Shown here piece after piece: positions 25,903 to 34,033 of a stretch of 64,000 nt of DNA. The position numbers and the translations under genes were made by a program. Source of the DNA: Pedobacter hiemivivus (lineage in GTDB: Bacteria > Bacteroidota > Bacteroidia > Sphingobacteriales > Sphingobacteriaceae); contig NZ_SJSM01000005.1 in assembly GCF_004331685.1 (NCBI RefSeq), forward strand, positions 248,001 through 312,000, given 5' to 3'. Each line of letters begins with the position of its first letter. Position 1 is the first letter of the stretch. The notes below the pieces were generated by a model, which saw only the letters and a program-made list of their open reading frames with translations, ran no database searches and had not been told where the DNA came from.

Positions 25903-26238
25903 TCATTGATATTTTGCCTGAGTTTTTTTAGGCAGCTTACTTAAAACCAGTGTACGCGATTCGGCAATACGTTTTTGCAGTTCCTGATCAAGCATGACCT
26001 CCAGACTTTCTAGCACAACCCATTGCCTACGTGCAAAATGAGGCGCTTGCTTAATGCCATGTCGTGCCGTAAGTTCGTCAAAATCCTCTGGATCGCATTT
26101 CAGACAAAGATGCTCATCGGCTAATGACGCAAGCACAAAAATCTTCTCTTCTATCATAAAACAGAGATGATCCCATTTCATTCCTTCAGTAGCCCCCTTC
26201 AAACTGAGACAATAGTCTCTCAATGATTCTATATCCAT
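25903..26238 (-). CDS. MmcQ/YjbR-family protein
   Basis: 111-residue cytoplasmic protein of the MmcQ/YjbR (DUF419) family, a CyaY-like fold with proposed nucleic-acid binding. The motifs MDIESLRDYCLSLKGATE, MKWDHLCFMI, LCLKCDPEDF and the C-terminal basic helix are all present, and length is normal. Physiological function is not established. It is divergent from mnmD with a 53-base gap. Confidence 0.85.
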   Translation of the reverse strand: MDIESLRDYCLSLKGATEGMKWDHLCFMIEEKIFVLASLADEHLCLKCDPEDFDELTARHGIKQAPHFARRQWVVLESLEVMLDQELQKRIAESRTLVLSKLPKKTQAKYQ

Positions 26239-26278
26239 AACAGTAATTAATAAGCACTAAGTTAAAAACTATTTTATC

Positions 26279-26286
26279 TAAGTTTG
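26279..26286 (+). promoter_or_regulatory. putative -7 element very close to the mnmD start
   Basis: TAAGTTTG matches TANNTTTG and ends five bases before the ATG at 26292, again predicting a leaderless or nearly leaderless transcript. Confidence 0.4.
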
Positions 26287-26291
26287 CAGGA

Positions 26292-26960
26292 ATGAATAAG
26301 ATCACTTTAACTGCCGACGGCTCGAACACGCTATACAACGAAAGCATTGGCGAACATTACCATTCCAAACATGGTGCCCTACAAGAAAGCAAACATGTAT
26401 TTATTGATGCCGGACTAAAACATGCCATTACTAGTTTTCCCGGTCAGGAGATTGGTATTCTTGAAGTTGGTTTTGGTACAGGTCTTAATTTTTTACTAAG
26501 TGCTGATTATTGCCAGGAAAATCAAATAAAGCTTAATTATACCTCATTAGAAGCCTTCCCTCTACAAATCGAAGAGCTAGAATCAACAGGATATAATAAC
26601 TATGTGCCACAGGCGATATGGGACGGGGTGATCAACAATTATGGCAAAGCCCTACAACAAGCAGTAAGCATCCTGCCAGATCAGCAATTAAAAATCGTAC
26701 ACACCTACCTACATCGGTACGAAACAGCGCAGCAGTTCGACTTGATCTATTACGATGCTTTCTCGGTACAGCACCAACCCGAAATGTGGACCGATGAAAT
26801 CATTGCCCATGTCTGTCAATTTCTTAAACCATCCGGCATTTTTGTAACCTATGCCATTACCGGCAAGTTAAAGCGCGCCTTAAAAAGCATTGGCTTTAGT
26901 ATAGAGAAATTACCAGGTGCTCCCGGAAAAAGAGAAATGCTAAGGGCTACAAAAGCATAA
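26292..26960 (+). CDS. mnmD: tRNA 5-(aminomethyl)-2-thiouridine methyltransferase, MnmD type
   Basis: 222-residue SAM-dependent methyltransferase that would make mnm5s2U at tRNA position 34. It is the stand-alone MnmD half of the fused enterobacterial MnmC. The SAM-binding motif is ILEVGFGTGLNFLL, and the downstream YYDAFSVQHQPEMW and KREMLRA near the C-terminus are diagnostic for the family. The MnmC oxidase half is absent, as usual in Bacteroidota. Single gene with a very short predicted leader. Confidence 0.88.
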   Translation: MNKITLTADGSNTLYNESIGEHYHSKHGALQESKHVFIDAGLKHAITSFPGQEIGILEVGFGTGLNFLLSADYCQENQIKLNYTSLEAFPLQIEELESTGYNNYVPQAIWDGVINNYGKALQQAVSILPDQQLKIVHTYLHRYETAQQFDLIYYDAFSVQHQPEMWTDEIIAHVCQFLKPSGIFVTYAITGKLKRALKSIGFSIEKLPGAPGKREMLRATKA

Positions 26961-27049
26961 ATAACTTCATCAGTAAAATATTATTCTTTCTTAATCTTGG
27001 CAAGGCATTTGTTTTTGGTTAATTTACGTAATCATTAACCCATCTATAA

Positions 27050-28162
27050 ATGAAAAACATCTCTCTGCCTTTTTACACCAAATTAGCAATGGTGTTATTT
27101 TCTATTATTAGTTTGGGCTACCTGGCTATTTTAGGACAAACGCTGCTGGCCCCCTTGCTTACCTCCTTTTTACTGGCTTTGTTGCTACTACCCCTTGCCG
27201 GTTACATGGAGCAAAAATGGCGATTTAAAAGAAGTATTGCCTCCATTGTATCCGTAGTATTGATGATTGTTGTCATTACAGGTATACTTTACTTTCTAGC
27301 CAATCAGCTTACCGATCTCTGGAAAGACTGGCCATTATTAAAACACCAGGCTGAAACCTCCTTTCACGATATACAACTTTGGATTTCCAAGACCTTCAAT
27401 GTTAATACCCAATTACAGATAGATTACCTTAAAAATAGCGCTAGTAGTGCATTGTCCACAAGTGCATCTGTACTTGGCGCTACATTACTTACTTTATCCT
27501 CTACGCTCCTATTCCTATTTTTCCTGCTTTTATTTACCTTTTTTATCCTTAACTATCGTGGCGTACTTTTCAATTTCCTGACCTCGGTTTTCGAAGAAAG
27601 ACATGCACAAAAGGTAAGTGAAGTGGTTAGACAGGTACAATACATTATAAAAAAATATGTTACCGGTCTATTTTTACAGATGTTTATTGTGACCATATTA
27701 ATGGTCATTATACTCTTGATATTGAATATAAAATATGCCGTTCTACTTGGTCTGATTACAGGGATTTTTAATATCATTCCCTATCTAGGTATTTTCACCG
27801 CATTACTGATCAGTATACTCATCACTTTTGCTACCGCCGGAGCTGGCAAAGTTTTACTCATTATAATTGCTTTCGTATCTGTTCATGCACTTGATGGAAA
27901 TGTATTAATGCCATTAGTGGTCGGCTCAAAAGTAAAAATCAATGCGTTATTTGCCTTTATTGGCATTGTGATTGGCGAAATGATGTGGGGCATATCAGGT
28001 ATGTTTCTGTGTATCCCCTACCTTGCCGTACTTAAAATCATTTTTGATAAAGTTGACCAATTAAAGCCATGGGGAGTTTTATTGGGGAGCGAAGAAAAAC
28101 CTTTAAAGAAACGAAGGGTATACCGCATCACCAAGAAAATAAAACTCGAAGAGCAAGAATAG
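27050..28162 (+). CDS. AI-2E family transporter (UPF0118)
   Basis: 370-residue membrane protein of the AI-2E/PerM family. Two N-terminal hydrophobic segments, a central region with amphipathic helices (about 85-150), then about five further segments with GLITGIFNIIPYLG near residue 235, the family's most conserved stretch. A basic C-terminal tail (KKRRVYRITKKIK) follows. Members include putative autoinducer exporters and sodium/proton antiporters; the substrate here is unknown. The small membrane gene at 28171 starts 8 bases after its stop. Confidence 0.88.
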   Translation: MKNISLPFYTKLAMVLFSIISLGYLAILGQTLLAPLLTSFLLALLLLPLAGYMEQKWRFKRSIASIVSVVLMIVVITGILYFLANQLTDLWKDWPLLKHQAETSFHDIQLWISKTFNVNTQLQIDYLKNSASSALSTSASVLGATLLTLSSTLLFLFFLLLFTFFILNYRGVLFNFLTSVFEERHAQKVSEVVRQVQYIIKKYVTGLFLQMFIVTILMVIILLILNIKYAVLLGLITGIFNIIPYLGIFTALLISILITFATAGAGKVLLIIIAFVSVHALDGNVLMPLVVGSKVKINALFAFIGIVIGEMMWGISGMFLCIPYLAVLKIIFDKVDQLKPWGVLLGSEEKPLKKRRVYRITKKIKLEEQE

Positions 28163-28170
28163 TCCAATTT

Positions 28171-28467
28171 ATGGAAGAGAACAAATCACCCCATATCCTA
28201 AATACATCCGCCACCTTACTTGGACTGTGTTTTATTGTACTTACCTCCATAAAAGTATCAAAAATGCAGGATAGTACTTTGATTGATGAAACCACAGCGC
28301 TGGCCATTATTTTATTCATGACCAGCTCCATTCTTTCCTTTCTCTCTATGCGAAAAAAAAGAGACTTAAATAACAAGTTAGAGAGGTCGGCCGATTTTAT
28401 CTTCCTATTTGGCCTGCTGGTTCTTTTTTTAACCACAATGATGGTTACCTTTAACATCGTAAAATAA
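28171..28467 (+). CDS. small membrane protein of unknown function
   Basis: 98 residues from ATG 28171 (MEENKSPHILNTSATLLG), with three hydrophobic segments. An upstream in-frame ATG at 28069 would overlap the AI-2E gene by 94 bases and is unlikely. Small three-helix proteins of this look are common in Bacteroidota but have no assigned role. It probably forms an operon with the AI-2E gene and mazG, 9 bases downstream. Confidence 0.7.
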   Translation: MEENKSPHILNTSATLLGLCFIVLTSIKVSKMQDSTLIDETTALAIILFMTSSILSFLSMRKKRDLNNKLERSADFIFLFGLLVLFLTTMMVTFNIVK

Positions 28468-28476
28468 TTCTTAACA

Positions 28477-29286
28477 ATGCCCAATAATATACCTCCAGTT
28501 ACCGCAATAGATCCATCATCAGCTTTCCTTAGATTATTAAACGTTTTAGATACCCTACGCACACAATGTCCATGGGATAAAAAACAAACCATGGAAACCT
28601 TGAGACACCTTACTATCGAAGAGACCTACGAACTGTCGGATGCCATTTTAGAAGGCGATCTTGATGAGGTAAAAAAAGAGCTTGGTGATGTAATGATGCA
28701 CCTGGTGTTTTACGCACGCATTGCTTCGGAAACCAATGACTTTACTATTGTAGATGTATTAAACAGCGTGTGCGACAAGCTGATTAACCGTCACCCGCAT
28801 ATTTATGGTGATGTAGAAGTGCAGGATGAACAGGATGTAAAACGCAACTGGGAGAAAATTAAACTGAAGGAAGGTAATAAATCTGTACTAGCAGGTGTAC
28901 CCGCCGGTCTGCCATCGTTAGTAAAAGCAAGCCGCATACAAGAAAAAGCAAGAGGTGTTGGATTCGACTGGGAAGATAAGTCTCAGGTTTGGGAAAAGGT
29001 GGAAGAGGAAATGCAAGAGTTTAAAGCGGAGTTTAATGTCGTTGATAATTCGGCTATTGATATTGAAAAGGCTGAAGAGGAGTTTGGCGATTTGTTATTC
29101 TCTTTGATAAACTATGCACGTTTCATCAATATTAACCCAGAAAATGCATTGGAAAAAACCAATAAAAAATTCATTAAACGCTTTCAATATTTAGAGAGCA
29201 AAGCCAAAGAAAGTGGCAAAGAATTACAAGATATGACCTTGGCAGAAATGGATGTTTATTGGAACGAAGCCAAGTTAAAAAAATAA
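28477..29286 (+). CDS. mazG: nucleoside triphosphate pyrophosphohydrolase MazG
   Basis: 269-residue all-alpha NTP pyrophosphohydrolase that hydrolyses (d)NTPs to monophosphates. Two MazG domains are visible. The first has CPWDKKQTMETL, EETYELSDAI and ELGDVMMHLVFYA (the metal-binding ExxE...ExxD residues); the second has EEEMQEFKAEF and EEFGDLLFSLINYAR. Length matches E. coli MazG. Its stop codon TAA is part of the palindromic repeat copy 7. Confidence 0.93.
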   Translation: MPNNIPPVTAIDPSSAFLRLLNVLDTLRTQCPWDKKQTMETLRHLTIEETYELSDAILEGDLDEVKKELGDVMMHLVFYARIASETNDFTIVDVLNSVCDKLINRHPHIYGDVEVQDEQDVKRNWEKIKLKEGNKSVLAGVPAGLPSLVKASRIQEKARGVGFDWEDKSQVWEKVEEEMQEFKAEFNVVDNSAIDIEKAEEEFGDLLFSLINYARFININPENALEKTNKKFIKRFQYLESKAKESGKELQDMTLAEMDVYWNEAKLKK

Positions 29287-29361
29287 CCGTTCTTTTCGGA
29301 GTCTGCCATCTGTTGCTGAAGGGCAACAGCGCCTGAGGCCTCCTCTAAGAAGGTAATTTTT
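29279..29361 (+). repeat. 3'-end palindromic repeat, copy 7, at the locus boundary
   Basis: AAAATAACCGTTCTT ... AAGAAGGTAATTTT with stems TTCTT/AAGAA, GGAG/CTCC and CTGTTGC/GCAACAG. The TAA of the left end is the mazG stop, and the right end stops two bases before the stop codon of the first gene of the polysaccharide locus. Confidence 0.8.
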
Positions 29362-29363
29362 CC

Positions 29364-31247
29364 CTAAAGCACTAAAATTTCATACCTTATTTCCTGGTTA
29401 AAACCATCCGCTGGAGGCCGAATCTCCAGCTCCAAAGGAAAGGCCTTCAATGCCGGGTATGGTGCCCAATAATGTTCCCCATCCTTACCCATATTTAATA
29501 CCACATTATCAGAAAGCAGTTTAAACCTGAATTTATGTTTACCCGCACTGATCAAAACCGTATAAGCATCGATTTTCGTAAATACCATCCCTTTATAATG
29601 AATAATGGGTTCAATGATTTTTACCACCGGCCAGGCATCATGATAAACCAATCTGATTGTTTTTACTACGGCACTATCGGAAAAGAGATATTTCATATGG
29701 TAGCCAACGCCTGCCGCCAGCCAGTTCTTATCCTTCAGTTCGCCAGAAACGCTGACTTCAAATCTGTTGCTACCTGCCTGCTTCGCTTCCATCCTGCTGT
29801 CGAACTCAAACAGATTCGTAAAATAACCCAGACTATCGGTAAACTCTATTCTTGGAGTTAAGGACCTGACGCCAGGTGCTTCAGGAAAGCTCATCGGTTC
29901 AGGTCTGGAGTATTCCGTTACACTTGATGCAGTCAAATAACCATGATCCTTTACCCATAAAGCAGAAATCGTTCCACCCGCCGGGCGATACATGTATTTG
30001 CTTTTTGCCCCGGCTTTATAATCTTTATAGCCATAAGAAGTGATGGTAGCCATAAAATTTTCGGTACGCAGCTGAGCAACATCAATTGTTTTAAAGTATT
30101 TTACCCAGCCACTTTCTTCCGTTGGCAATTTCGCTAGCACCCTGCTTAGCTTTGTTTCCAGTTCATAAGCCATAGCAAGGTTCTTGGCCTTGGTAAAAGT
30201 TGGATAAATACAAGGAGGATGATCCATCACTTCTTCGTGTTGCGGCCCATAGCCGATGAGTCCGTTCGGCAGGATATTTTGGCGTAGGTATTCCAGGTTT
30301 TTTAACGAAGCAGCACCATACCTAGGATCTTCATCTGCATATAGCGAAAATAAAACCTGACAACCATCAGAGGTGGCTCCCCCATAGGTAGTCCACTTAT
30401 TGGAGCGGATGCCCCAGGAATTGTCCAGCGAACCATCAGGGTAAATAAAATAAAGATGGCTTTTCAGCGCATGTTTAACCGCATTATTAACCAGGGTATC
30501 GCCAGTTAATTTTGCATAAAGGCCCAGGCCCCATAAAGACATCTCCATGCTGTAGCCCAGGTCTACACCCAGTTTGTTGGCATGGGTACGCCCGCCTTCT
30601 CCATTTAAAAAGCCGTCCTCATCCATCTTGGAAACTGTGCGATGTGCCAGTTCATTCGCCCTGTCAGCATATTTGCGGTCATTAAAAAAAGTGCCTGCCT
30701 TCGCCAGGGTCGCACAAGTGGTTGCCACATAATTGATACTGGCAAACTCGGGTGTCATTACCCCATGCAAATAATCAACCGCTTGATGTATCGCGTTGCG
30801 CCAGCTGTCTTTTTCAGTTTTGCTGAACTGAGGAGCAATATTGTCCCAGGCCAGCATCAGCATTAAAACCTGGTCAGTCGTAGTACCCGTCCATTCTTCA
30901 GGCGTTTCTTTCCAGCTTCCGTTTTGCTCCTGCTGCTGAATCAGCCAGTTGCCGGTGCGGATCGCCGCCTCGAGGTATCTACGCTCACCGGTAATTTTAT
31001 AGGCCACAGCAAAAGGATATACCGACTCTGAGGCCCTGGTGTGTAACACTCCGTCATAGTCGCACTTAAGTGCACCAAAACCAGGCATACCCTTTTCCTT
31101 CAACTGGTGTTGCAACAATACATCAGCTAGCTGAACCAATGTGTTCCCATATTCCTTTTTAAGATTAACAGATTGGGTTTTAGCGGATAATGACGCAAGC
31201 CCGATAAGCAATAAGATGAACAATATTTTTAACTTATATCCTGCCAT
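29364..31247 (-). CDS. exported toroid-like carbohydrate-active enzyme candidate, unassigned
   Basis: 627 residues with signal peptide MAGYKLKILFILLLIGLASLSAKTQS (in part). Residues about 30-375 show repeating helical pairs typical of an (alpha/alpha) toroid: AYKITGERRYLEAAIRTGNWL, SWRNAIHQAVDYL, MEMSLWGLGLYAKLTGD. The rest (about 400-627) is beta-rich. This toroid-plus-beta-sandwich plan is shared by many polysaccharide lyases and by some glycuronyl hydrolases, but I cannot match it to a numbered family. Candidate conserved residues include the WTTYGGATSDGC and GYGPQHEEVMDHPP stretches. It is the last gene of the operon, 11 bases after the 924-residue lipoprotein gene. Confidence 0.7.
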   Translation of the reverse strand: MAGYKLKILFILLLIGLASLSAKTQSVNLKKEYGNTLVQLADVLLQHQLKEKGMPGFGALKCDYDGVLHTRASESVYPFAVAYKITGERRYLEAAIRTGNWLIQQQEQNGSWKETPEEWTGTTTDQVLMLMLAWDNIAPQFSKTEKDSWRNAIHQAVDYLHGVMTPEFASINYVATTCATLAKAGTFFNDRKYADRANELAHRTVSKMDEDGFLNGEGGRTHANKLGVDLGYSMEMSLWGLGLYAKLTGDTLVNNAVKHALKSHLYFIYPDGSLDNSWGIRSNKWTTYGGATSDGCQVLFSLYADEDPRYGAASLKNLEYLRQNILPNGLIGYGPQHEEVMDHPPCIYPTFTKAKNLAMAYELETKLSRVLAKLPTEESGWVKYFKTIDVAQLRTENFMATITSYGYKDYKAGAKSKYMYRPAGGTISALWVKDHGYLTASSVTEYSRPEPMSFPEAPGVRSLTPRIEFTDSLGYFTNLFEFDSRMEAKQAGSNRFEVSVSGELKDKNWLAAGVGYHMKYLFSDSAVVKTIRLVYHDAWPVVKIIEPIIHYKGMVFTKIDAYTVLISAGKHKFRFKLLSDNVVLNMGKDGEHYWAPYPALKAFPLELEIRPPADGFNQEIRYEILVL

Positions 31248-31258
31248 AATATATGTAT

Positions 31259-34033
31259 TTACGGGGTTAAACGATAGGATGCGGTATTGTTAAGTGTAGT
31301 AATTTCGGGATGATCTGTAAATACCCTAACTGAAATCGCTGATATTGCCATGCCAGTATTGATTTTAAAGCTGATTTTTTTCCAGCGTGGAACCAAGTCA
31401 TTTGGTGCGGGAATCTCTGCTATTTTGCTCAAGCCGATCTTTCTCGATCCAGCCCACAGTTCAACCCTGATGTTTTTGGCCGTCACATTCCCTACGTTAT
31501 GGATTTTAACACTGAGCTGATCATTAGCAATTGAGATATCCCGATCAGAAAGTGCCACATCAGCCGCAGCTTCAATCTTCGGGTATGCTTTTAACTGTTC
31601 AATCCTCACCGCCTGGAGTTTCCCTGCGGGCACCTGCAATTGCACCTGGTTTACCCTTTCCTTCAGCACAAGGATCCGTTCCAATTGATCTGCATCAATT
31701 TCTCCATCATCATTGGTATCAGTGCCGCTACTCAGTTTGTAAGTGCCGGGTTCCAGCAGCCAGGTTTGCATGGTTACCGTCCTGGTTTCCCCAAAATTGT
31801 AAAGAGAAACTGTTGCCGATGTAGCGTCACCATGACGGACGAATACGCCCATATCCGGCCCTGTATTTTTCCAGGTGGCCACTGTTGAGGGGTATTCGTA
31901 TCCCGAACCAAAATGCCCGGTATACATACCAAACAGCAGCTCGCTACCCCGTACATAAACACGGTCAGTATATTTAACTTCAGTAGTTAAAAGCGGAAAA
32001 TTATACCTTAGCGAGTTTAGCAATTCCTCAAAGCCTTTATTGATGGTTTCCGGATCTTTGTTAACCAGATATTTGTTATAAGGATTACCATGAAGCGCAA
32101 TAAACTCATCATACTTAGAACTGTTGCTGATCCGCCCGGCCATAGCAAAAACATCAGTCATCGGATTATCTGCTCCGCCCTTATCTACCCCACCCTGCAA
32201 CAATACCTTTTTTACCCAATTTAATGAACCTTGTTCAGGATTCTCCGGTAGTTTCTCCTGGGCAGCACCGATCATCAGGTCGTAACAAGAATTTACAGGC
32301 TTTAAAAAAGCTGTATTGCTGGTAATACCGTACATGCCAATCAATTGCGCCTGCATTTCATTGACATGACCCAAGCTCTCCCATTTATAATAATCGTATT
32401 CCAGCCCAGGGTCATACCATTTACCCGTATGCGCCCCTATCCCATCATCAGCAAAAGCAATTGCCGCAGGCAATACACCCGCAGGCTTTCCTCCATCGGT
32501 ACGGGCAGCATCTGCTACCCAGGCATTGCCCCATTCACTAAATAGCTTAATCAATGTAGGGTTCCGGTTATACCAGGCCGCCCATAAACCCGGCAAAACT
32601 GCTCTTGCATTAAGCGGGACATCCACATTCATGGGCGCCTGCTCCAGCACTGCAGTTGCAGAAAGGTAGCAGGACTTAAAATGACGGTGCCCCTTAGGCG
32701 TAATACCTGTCCATACTTTTTCAAAATTCTGCATGCTGATCAGACAGCGTTCTATGTATTCGGGATCTCCATAACGGATCATAAACATCGAAGGATGTGT
32801 ATCACGAAACAGTTCTGCAGCATGTTCTACATCATCAATTTTTTTAGCAAAGCCACGTTCCATGATACCACTGTTCCAAACCCCATCCGCCAGTCGCATG
32901 TACCCTCTTTTTGCCGTAGCATCGTCCGCACCTAAAATTGCAGGCAGCCACCAACGTAGGATTTCCACATCATCACCATATTTACCACCCAGTTCGCCAT
33001 TCGCCTCCTGTCGTTCATTTACCCACCAGTAAATGATTTTCAACATTCTTTGCATAGCCTCATGCTGCTTCACCGCCCATTGTGGTGCACCTTTTCCATC
33101 AACATGATCAGCCACCTCAAAGGGGATCTGCTCACCCAGGTACATCTTAATTAGTTCCGCGTCCGGGTATTTCTTTTTGAGGATAGTAAAATACTTTCTG
33201 GCTTCAGCTTCATGATAAGGATCATTGTCTTCCTGGTCTAACCAATAATGGATTTTAGCCAGCAGGTAAATGGCTTTATCATATAAAGGATCATTTTCAA
33301 AAGCGGCAATCTGCTCCAGCATATCTGCTGCGAGGTACATTCTAAATGTAAAGTTGATGCCCGAAGTTTTGGCTGATTTCGACCAGGCGCCCAGGTCATA
33401 ATAGTAACTAGCTTTTAAATACTTAACGGCAAAATCTCCCCTTAAATGTTTTACGGCAACCGTATCTGGTTCAAACCCGGTCAGCGTGCTGATCTTTTGC
33501 CTGGTAATAGGCCGAAATTCAATGTTTTGAACTGCCGCCAGCGATGCGGAGCTAATCTTTACAACCGCTACTCCATTGCTGATGGTTATTTTTTTATTTA
33601 CACTTTTAAAGGGAATACGGTACCAGGGTGTGATCACCGAACCTGCAATAAGTGCTCCATTAAAATAAACAGATTGGTTTAACTGTTTTTCAGTATTATC
33701 GCCCAAGGTAAGCGTTAAAAGGTATACCCCATTGGGGATGTTTGCCTTAAAAACAAGACTGTCTTTTGCCCATACCCCATCCCTGTTCAGGCCATTGTTC
33801 CATTTCCCGGCAAGGGTATCAAAGGCCCCTGCAGGTTTATTTAACCAACCGTAACCGTCTTTTTCAGTATAAGTACTAACCGGCGTAACCTGTATATACC
33901 CTTTTTCAACAGCCGAGTTTTCGGTTCCCATATCGTACAGGTATAAATTCTGCCCGACATTTTCAGTACAGGAAACCAGGCCCATTACAGTCCACATTAA
34001 AAATACCAGGTTTAATTTCCGTTGTCTGCTCAT
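31259..34033 (-). CDS. large lipoprotein with toroid-like core and CARDB-like C-terminus, unassigned
   Basis: 924 residues. The signal MSRQRKLNLVFLMWTVMGLVSC ends in a lipobox (LVSC), so it is anchored in the outer membrane, possibly on the surface. Three parts are visible: a CBM-like beta-sandwich (about 40-175), a long helical region (about 200-640) with Trp/Tyr-rich repeats like EILRWWLPAILG, and beta modules ending in a CARDB-like domain (about 830-924, SVKIHNVGNVTAKNIRVELW in part). An acidic loop DTNDDGEIDAD near residue 795 resembles a dockerin-type calcium site. I recognise no catalytic family. Its ATG overlaps the GH105-like stop by 4 bases. It may be the surface enzyme or glycan-binding protein of this SusD-less locus. 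Confidence 0.68.
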   Translation of the reverse strand: MSRQRKLNLVFLMWTVMGLVSCTENVGQNLYLYDMGTENSAVEKGYIQVTPVSTYTEKDGYGWLNKPAGAFDTLAGKWNNGLNRDGVWAKDSLVFKANIPNGVYLLTLTLGDNTEKQLNQSVYFNGALIAGSVITPWYRIPFKSVNKKITISNGVAVVKISSASLAAVQNIEFRPITRQKISTLTGFEPDTVAVKHLRGDFAVKYLKASYYYDLGAWSKSAKTSGINFTFRMYLAADMLEQIAAFENDPLYDKAIYLLAKIHYWLDQEDNDPYHEAEARKYFTILKKKYPDAELIKMYLGEQIPFEVADHVDGKGAPQWAVKQHEAMQRMLKIIYWWVNERQEANGELGGKYGDDVEILRWWLPAILGADDATAKRGYMRLADGVWNSGIMERGFAKKIDDVEHAAELFRDTHPSMFMIRYGDPEYIERCLISMQNFEKVWTGITPKGHRHFKSCYLSATAVLEQAPMNVDVPLNARAVLPGLWAAWYNRNPTLIKLFSEWGNAWVADAARTDGGKPAGVLPAAIAFADDGIGAHTGKWYDPGLEYDYYKWESLGHVNEMQAQLIGMYGITSNTAFLKPVNSCYDLMIGAAQEKLPENPEQGSLNWVKKVLLQGGVDKGGADNPMTDVFAMAGRISNSSKYDEFIALHGNPYNKYLVNKDPETINKGFEELLNSLRYNFPLLTTEVKYTDRVYVRGSELLFGMYTGHFGSGYEYPSTVATWKNTGPDMGVFVRHGDATSATVSLYNFGETRTVTMQTWLLEPGTYKLSSGTDTNDDGEIDADQLERILVLKERVNQVQLQVPAGKLQAVRIEQLKAYPKIEAAADVALSDRDISIANDQLSVKIHNVGNVTAKNIRVELWAGSRKIGLSKIAEIPAPNDLVPRWKKISFKINTGMAISAISVRVFTDHPEITTLNNTASYRLTP

